The notes under the pieces: generated by a model | Seen by the model: the letters and a program-made list of their open reading frames with translations, nothing else | Told to the model about the DNA's origin: nothing | The model's database searches: none | Translations under genes and position numbers: made by a program | Source of the DNA: JAHHLP01 sp041609895 | GTDB taxonomy: Bacteria; Bacteroidota; Rhodothermia; Rhodothermales; JABDKH01 | Assembly: GCA_041609895.1 (NCBI GenBank) | Contig: JBFIPX010000135.1 | Coordinates: forward strand, 1-9,035 | Length of the DNA stretch: 9,035 nucleotides | Direction of reading: 5' to 3' | Part shown: positions 6,091-9,035 of the stretch, in pieces | Numbering within the stretch: the stretch's first letter is position 1 | Layout of the letters: every line of letters begins with the position of its first letter

Positions 6091-7647
6091 TTAGTCAGTG
6101 CTGCCGGCGTTGGCAGCTTCTCCGATCATGCCCCTCATGAATTGGAACGGGCTTCCCCTCGGCCCGCCGCGGGGACCGGCAGGCGCGCCACTGTCAAACT
6201 CGCCGGAGATTGAGATCGGAATCGCCTCTCCATTCGCGTCCTCCGTTTCAAGGGTCGCGGAATACGTGCCGTAAATTCGGCTTTCCGTTCTGCCCTCCAC
6301 GGAGATCGAACCGGATCCCCCTTGTATTGTCAAGCGGTCGCCTCCGCCAGAGACGACACCGGAGGCGTTGACTATCGATACGGCACCGCCTTCAGCTGGC
6401 CACGATTCACCGGCAAAAAGTGAAATCATGGACTCGGCCGGTGGTCCTCCTCGCATGATTGCGAGCTCAGCCGTGCCATCCGACTCGCCAGCCATTGTAA
6501 GCGCTCTTACCTCCGAGGCAGCGACAGCAAGCGTTCCAAGACCATAGGGTGTCGGCGGGCCTTCATTGACGGCGATATGGATCACCTGCTGAACCGATTC
6601 GATGGTGCCGCCGGCCGCCATTTTCTCGAGCTTCTCCATCTGCGGCGCCATCATCTTCATTACCATGTTCTTTTGAGCCTCGGACATACCCTCCATCTTC
6701 TTCATCTCTTCCTTGGCCTTAGCGAGCTCTTTCTGAGCCTTCTGAAGATCCTTGCGCTCCTTCTCGGACATGCCGGCCATCAACCCGCTGATTCGCCCAA
6801 CACGTCTGAACGACTCGTAAAGTGGACCGACTTGTCGGTAGTTGAGGTCCAGCTTCTCTATTACAAGAGGTGACCGCTTTGCATCCTGCTCGATCTGACC
6901 TTCTGCACGCATCTTGAGAGGGACGTAGTGCTCGGTGTCTATCCAAACGCTCACCCTATCAAGTAAGAACTCGGGGCCGTCCTCGGGCTGCTCCAATTCT
7001 ATCCCATCGAGGTCGTCCGCGACCAACAGGTATGCGTCTCGCTCCTCGTACCCCGTCGAACTGCCGTCTTGCCGAGCCGGTGTTGCCTCGACTCCGACCA
7101 GGCGCGCCCGCTCCTCAAAGAGTGCTGCGTGCTTTAGCTCCGCCTTGGCGCTCTCACTGTACTGACTAACGTCGGCCGCCTCTCTGCTGGCAGCCGCTGA
7201 GAAACGAAGGAACTCGCTCATGTCGCCGAAACTGACCGCTTGGTCGCCGGCCACTATGGGGATGTTGCCCAAGCCTGTCTTTGCCATTTTGTCGTAGCCC
7301 TTTGCTAATCCCTCTGCGACATCCTCAGGGGGCGGGAAGCCGGCCTCTATCTGCATGGCCCGCTGATACGTTGCGGGGGAGATCATCTGAAACGTCGCAT
7401 CGTCGCCGACCGTCACCTTCTCGAAATACATGGGCGTCTGAAGCCCGCCAGCCTCTTGCACCTCGACGGTAATCGTGTAGTTCTGTACCTCGGACCAGCG
7501 TTGCTGCTGCCGGTCAGCCATTGTCCGGAGAATAGCCGAAGCGTCTTGTGCGTTCGCTATCGGAGTTCCGGCAGCAATAAATGTCGCAGCCACTACCACG
7601 ATGGCTACGAGATAACGAAGGATGTATCGCGAGATGATGTCTCTCAT
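6091..7647 (-). CDS. exported protein with LolA-like N-terminal region and charged helix
   Basis: A 518-residue protein of unknown function. Residues 1-33 form a signal peptide: Arg-containing n-region, hydrophobic stretch YLVAIVVVAATFIAAG, and cleavage after ANA-33. Residues about 35-290 resemble LolA-type and outer-membrane lipoprotein-sorting proteins: an opening ILRTMADRQQQRWSEVQNYT, a long beta-rich body, and VSVWIDTEHYVPLKMRAEG (232-250), a typical strand of that fold. Residues about 292-345 are a highly charged Lys/Glu/Met segment (KELAKAKEEMKKMEG) likely to form a long helix or coiled coil. A beta-rich C-terminal part follows (about 350-486, GTYSATLETED, ISISGEFDSG), then a Gly/Pro/Arg tail. 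The LolA assignment is by pattern only and no lipobox Cys is present. A periplasmic or envelope role is inferred. The start has no strong ribosome binding site. The gene converges on carB with 70 bases between the stops. Confidence 0.8.
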   Translation of the reverse strand: MRDIISRYILRYLVAIVVVAATFIAAGTPIANAQDASAILRTMADRQQQRWSEVQNYTITVEVQEAGGLQTPMYFEKVTVGDDATFQMISPATYQRAMQIEAGFPPPEDVAEGLAKGYDKMAKTGLGNIPIVAGDQAVSFGDMSEFLRFSAAASREAADVSQYSESAKAELKHAALFEERARLVGVEATPARQDGSSTGYEERDAYLLVADDLDGIELEQPEDGPEFLLDRVSVWIDTEHYVPLKMRAEGQIEQDAKRSPLVIEKLDLNYRQVGPLYESFRRVGRISGLMAGMSEKERKDLQKAQKELAKAKEEMKKMEGMSEAQKNMVMKMMAPQMEKLEKMAAGGTIESVQQVIHIAVNEGPPTPYGLGTLAVAASEVRALTMAGESDGTAELAIMRGGPPAESMISLFAGESWPAEGGAVSIVNASGVVSGGGDRLTIQGGSGSISVEGRTESRIYGTYSATLETEDANGEAIPISISGEFDSGAPAGPRGGPRGSPFQFMRGMIGEAANAGSTD

Positions 7648-7679
7648 GATCAGTACCGGGTTTCTTTCCGTCGAGATGA

Positions 7680-7718
7680 CAACAATATGGGAAACGAGGC
7701 CGGGACGTCACCGGCCTC
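7680..7718 (-). promoter_or_regulatory. possible promoter and operator of the 6091-7647 gene
   Basis: CAACAATA at 7680-7687 reads TATTGTTG on the minus strand, one mismatch from TAnnTTTG, and would start transcription about 27 bases before the ATG at 7647. No -33 element is seen at normal spacing. Directly upstream is a perfect 8-base inverted repeat (GAGGCCGG at 7696-7703, CCGGCCTC at 7711-7718) around a 7-base centre containing the palindrome GACGTC. It has no T-tract on either side, so it looks more like an operator than a terminator. Confidence 0.3.
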
Positions 7719-8102
7719 AACATGAAGAGCGAAATTCAGGGCTCCGAGTGGACAACGGGGAGTTTCGGAGCGGTGATTTCCTTCGACAGCAAAGCGCTCG
7801 GTCGCGACATCCGGTGTTTGTTTGTCTGCCTTAATCGCTTCGCGTACGCGGGTAGGCATCGGTCACACGCGCTGGATTAGATCGCACGGCACTTACGCAA
7901 GGTGCTATTTTATAATTACTTAGGTAGATCAGGTAGGACAATTCCGTTACGCTGCGACCTTCCGATCTGACGTTTCGAACCTGCTTCTCCGACGGAACGG
8001 CGAACATCGCACAAGACGCGCCTCGTGTAATAACCAGTTTCGTTTCACTGTGACTGATGAAGATGGCGCTATCCGCCCCCCCGATCAGGTGCTTGTAGAA
8101 GT

Positions 8103-8156
8103 AGGGTGGGCTTACGAGAGGCAAGATGCTTTGTGATAATTCCGCCCACCCTTTTT
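8103..8156 (+). terminator. 9-bp stem with 32-base loop and T-run; REP-like or terminator
   Basis: AGGGTGGGC (8103-8111) pairs perfectly with GCCCACCCT (8144-8152), and TTTTT runs from 8152 to 8156. The loop of 32 bases can fold a further weak stem. In the plus direction this has terminator form, although no plus-strand gene precedes it. The GTAGGGTGGGC...GCCCACC wording also resembles dispersed REP-type palindromes seen between genes in many bacteria. One copy in one window cannot show whether it is repeated. Confidence 0.45.
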
Positions 8157-8210
8157 ATGCTTAAAACACACGGGCAACCCCTCACAGAAAAACCTTTTCA
8201 CTACACCGTA

Positions 8211-8240
8211 TTAGATTTTTGGAGAACTCCAGAAATCTAA
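8211..8240. repeat. 14-base inverted repeat just past the S41 gene stop
   Basis: TTAGATTTTTGGAG (8211-8224) faces CTCCAGAAATCTAA (8227-8240). Thirteen of fourteen positions pair exactly; the last (8219 with 8232) is a U-G pair in plus-strand RNA but a C-A mismatch in minus-strand RNA. It begins 4 bases beyond the stop codon of the minus-strand protease gene. Its position suggests 3'-end formation for that gene, but no T-tract follows on the minus strand, and the fold is better on the plus strand. A remnant of a mobile-element end is another possibility. Confidence 0.5.
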
Positions 8241-8244
8241 AAAT

Positions 8245-9035
8245 TCATTGATCCGACGTGCGGGTGAGGTAGTCGAGGGCGGCCTCGAGCACTTCGTCCT
8301 GGCCGGTGCGGAGGCCCTCGACAGTCGGTCTTACTTCGACGTGGGGGACGAGGCCGAGGCGTTGGAGCGGGCGTCCGTCGGCGTGGCGGACGGACTGGCC
8401 GGTGAAGCTCAGGCTGATGCCGCCGGGCACGGAGAAGTTGGTGACGTCGCCGTTGGCGCCGTTCGTGTGGGTGCCGATGAAGACGGTGCCGTTGGCGGCT
8501 TCGAAGAACAGCCCGGTGTGCTCGGCCTGGCTGATTGTGCGCTCGTCGATGAGCATGACGGTGCGGCCCCGGTAGCGCTGCACGTGCGGCCCCGGCGGGG
8601 GGATACGCTGGATGAACGTGTACTGCTGCCGCCCGGACCGGCCCGGCCCCATCACCATTGGGCGGTCGAAGCGCGCGGCATCGGCGCGGGGCTCCTCGGC
8701 CAGGTAGGGCGCGATGGTCCAGGCCGTGCCATTGGGGTAGCCGCGCATGTCGAAGATAATGGTGTCGGTGTCTTTGAACTGCTCGAACATGGGCGCGACC
8801 TGCTGCGGGGTCAGCCGGTCCAGGTCGGCATAGCCGATGTTGCCGTCGAGTATACGGACGACCTCGTCCGTGCGATAGGTGAAGCCCTGGCGGTTCGTCC
8901 GGCCTCGCGGAACCTCGACGGTTCGGGTCTGGCCGTTCCAGCGCTGCACCGTGAGCGTGGCGGTGCTGCCGCCGGCGCCGCGCAGGAGGGTGCCCACGGC
9001 CCGGCTCATCAGCGCCTGCGGCGTCGAGGCGGCGA
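8245..9035 (-). CDS. S41-family (C-terminal processing type) peptidase, 3' part only
   Basis: The C-terminal 262 residues of a larger protein; the reading frame is open through the right edge, so the true start lies outside (the ATG at 9009 is internal). The visible part begins with the end of a PDZ-like domain (GSTATLTVQRWNGQTRTVEVPR). The S41 core follows with GNIGYADLDRL, IIFDMRGYPNG, and the likely nucleophile Ser in DERTISQAEH (codon 8532-8530). Where CtpA-type enzymes have their catalytic Lys (EKTFGKG), this one reads GTHTNGANG. That suggests the non-CtpA branch of S41, whose catalytic partner differs. The end LGLVPHVEVRPTVEGLRTGQDEVLEAALDYL is typical for that branch. Such proteins are usually exported and act in the periplasm; the signal region is not visible. 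GC is about 67% in counted lines, well above neighbours. Confidence 0.88.
   Translation of the reverse strand, partial: AASTPQALMSRAVGTLLRGAGGSTATLTVQRWNGQTRTVEVPRGRTNRQGFTYRTDEVVRILDGNIGYADLDRLTPQQVAPMFEQFKDTDTIIFDMRGYPNGTAWTIAPYLAEEPRADAARFDRPMVMGPGRSGRQQYTFIQRIPPPGPHVQRYRGRTVMLIDERTISQAEHTGLFFEAANGTVFIGTHTNGANGDVTNFSVPGGISLSFTGQSVRHADGRPLQRLGLVPHVEVRPTVEGLRTGQDEVLEAALDYLTRTSDQ

Larger units (their letters stand above)
7648..8244. other. gene-free, AT-rich intergenic stretch with several inverted repeats
   Basis: No credible protein is encoded here. Frames on both strands (around 7622-7859 and 7831-8124) have no recognisable family, and the latter would need a TTG start inside a hairpin. 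GC is low (about 38% in the line at 8161-8220). It holds the palindrome at 7696-7718, a 10-base palindrome CGCGTACGCG near 7841-7852, and a small hairpin at 7889-7905 (GCACTT paired with AAGGTGC including one G-U). A perfect TATAAT lies at 7911-7916 without a matching -35, followed by the two larger inverted repeats listed separately. A plus-strand transcript from about 7922 to the T-run at 8152-8156 is conceivable but unproven. Confidence 0.6.

Noticed and set aside
7831..8124. 97-codon frame on the minus strand
   Set aside because: It needs a TTG start inside the loop of the 8103-8152 hairpin, lacks a ribosome binding site, and matches no family I know.
1..9035. CRISPR array, tRNA, rRNA or transposase gene
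   Set aside because: No regularly spaced repeats beyond the single pair at 1435-1470, no tRNA arm pattern in the gaps, and no transposase-like translation were seen.

Overview
The window is bacterial chromosomal DNA of moderate to high GC. Several signs point to the Bacteroidota/Rhodothermota side of the tree. CarB has the CAD-like wording shared by Bacteroidota and eukaryotic CPSases (IHTGESIVVAPSQTL, ECNLRASRSFPFVSK). carA and carB lack clear Shine-Dalgarno sequences. A TAnnTTTG-type promoter box lies in front of carA. The placement is an inference from recalled family features; Gemmatimonadota-like lineages are not excluded.

Layout. Positions 1-316 hold no gene I can defend, only edge frames. 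A strong hairpin at 317-353 lies just beyond the 3' end of a minus-strand gene (397-1185) for a secreted protein built from two copies of a roughly 110-residue domain. Its start faces the carAB promoter region across about 440 bases. carA (1623-2786) and carB (2793-6020) form a tight plus-strand operon for glutamine-dependent carbamoyl-phosphate synthetase, which feeds arginine and pyrimidine synthesis. A convergent minus-strand gene (6091-7647) encodes an exported protein with a LolA-like N-terminal half, a charged Met/Lys/Glu helix and a Gly/Pro-rich tail. A gene-free, AT-rich stretch of about 600 bases with several inverted repeats follows (7648-8244). The window ends in the 3' part of a GC-rich minus-strand S41-family protease gene (8245-9035).

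Most interesting feature: the carAB leader (about 1420-1622). A perfect 14-base direct repeat with a 22-base period places two ATG-CGC-CGG (Met-Arg-Arg) starts in short leader frames. Downstream is a terminator-like hairpin followed by seven T, ending 23 bases before the first carA ATG. The bases just after the second repeat (CCGGAAAGG, 1466-1474) are perfectly complementary to the 5' side of that hairpin (CCTTTCCGG, 1572-1580), so the two structures exclude each other. Together this looks like a transcription attenuator, possibly arginine-sensing through an Arg-rich leader peptide. The sequence matches are direct observations; the mechanism is inference.

The other genes show no obvious functional link to carAB. 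The S41 gene is clearly richer in GC than everything else here (about 67% in hand-counted lines, against about 52-60% in the other genes counted and about 38% next to it), so it may have been acquired separately or the contig may be composite.
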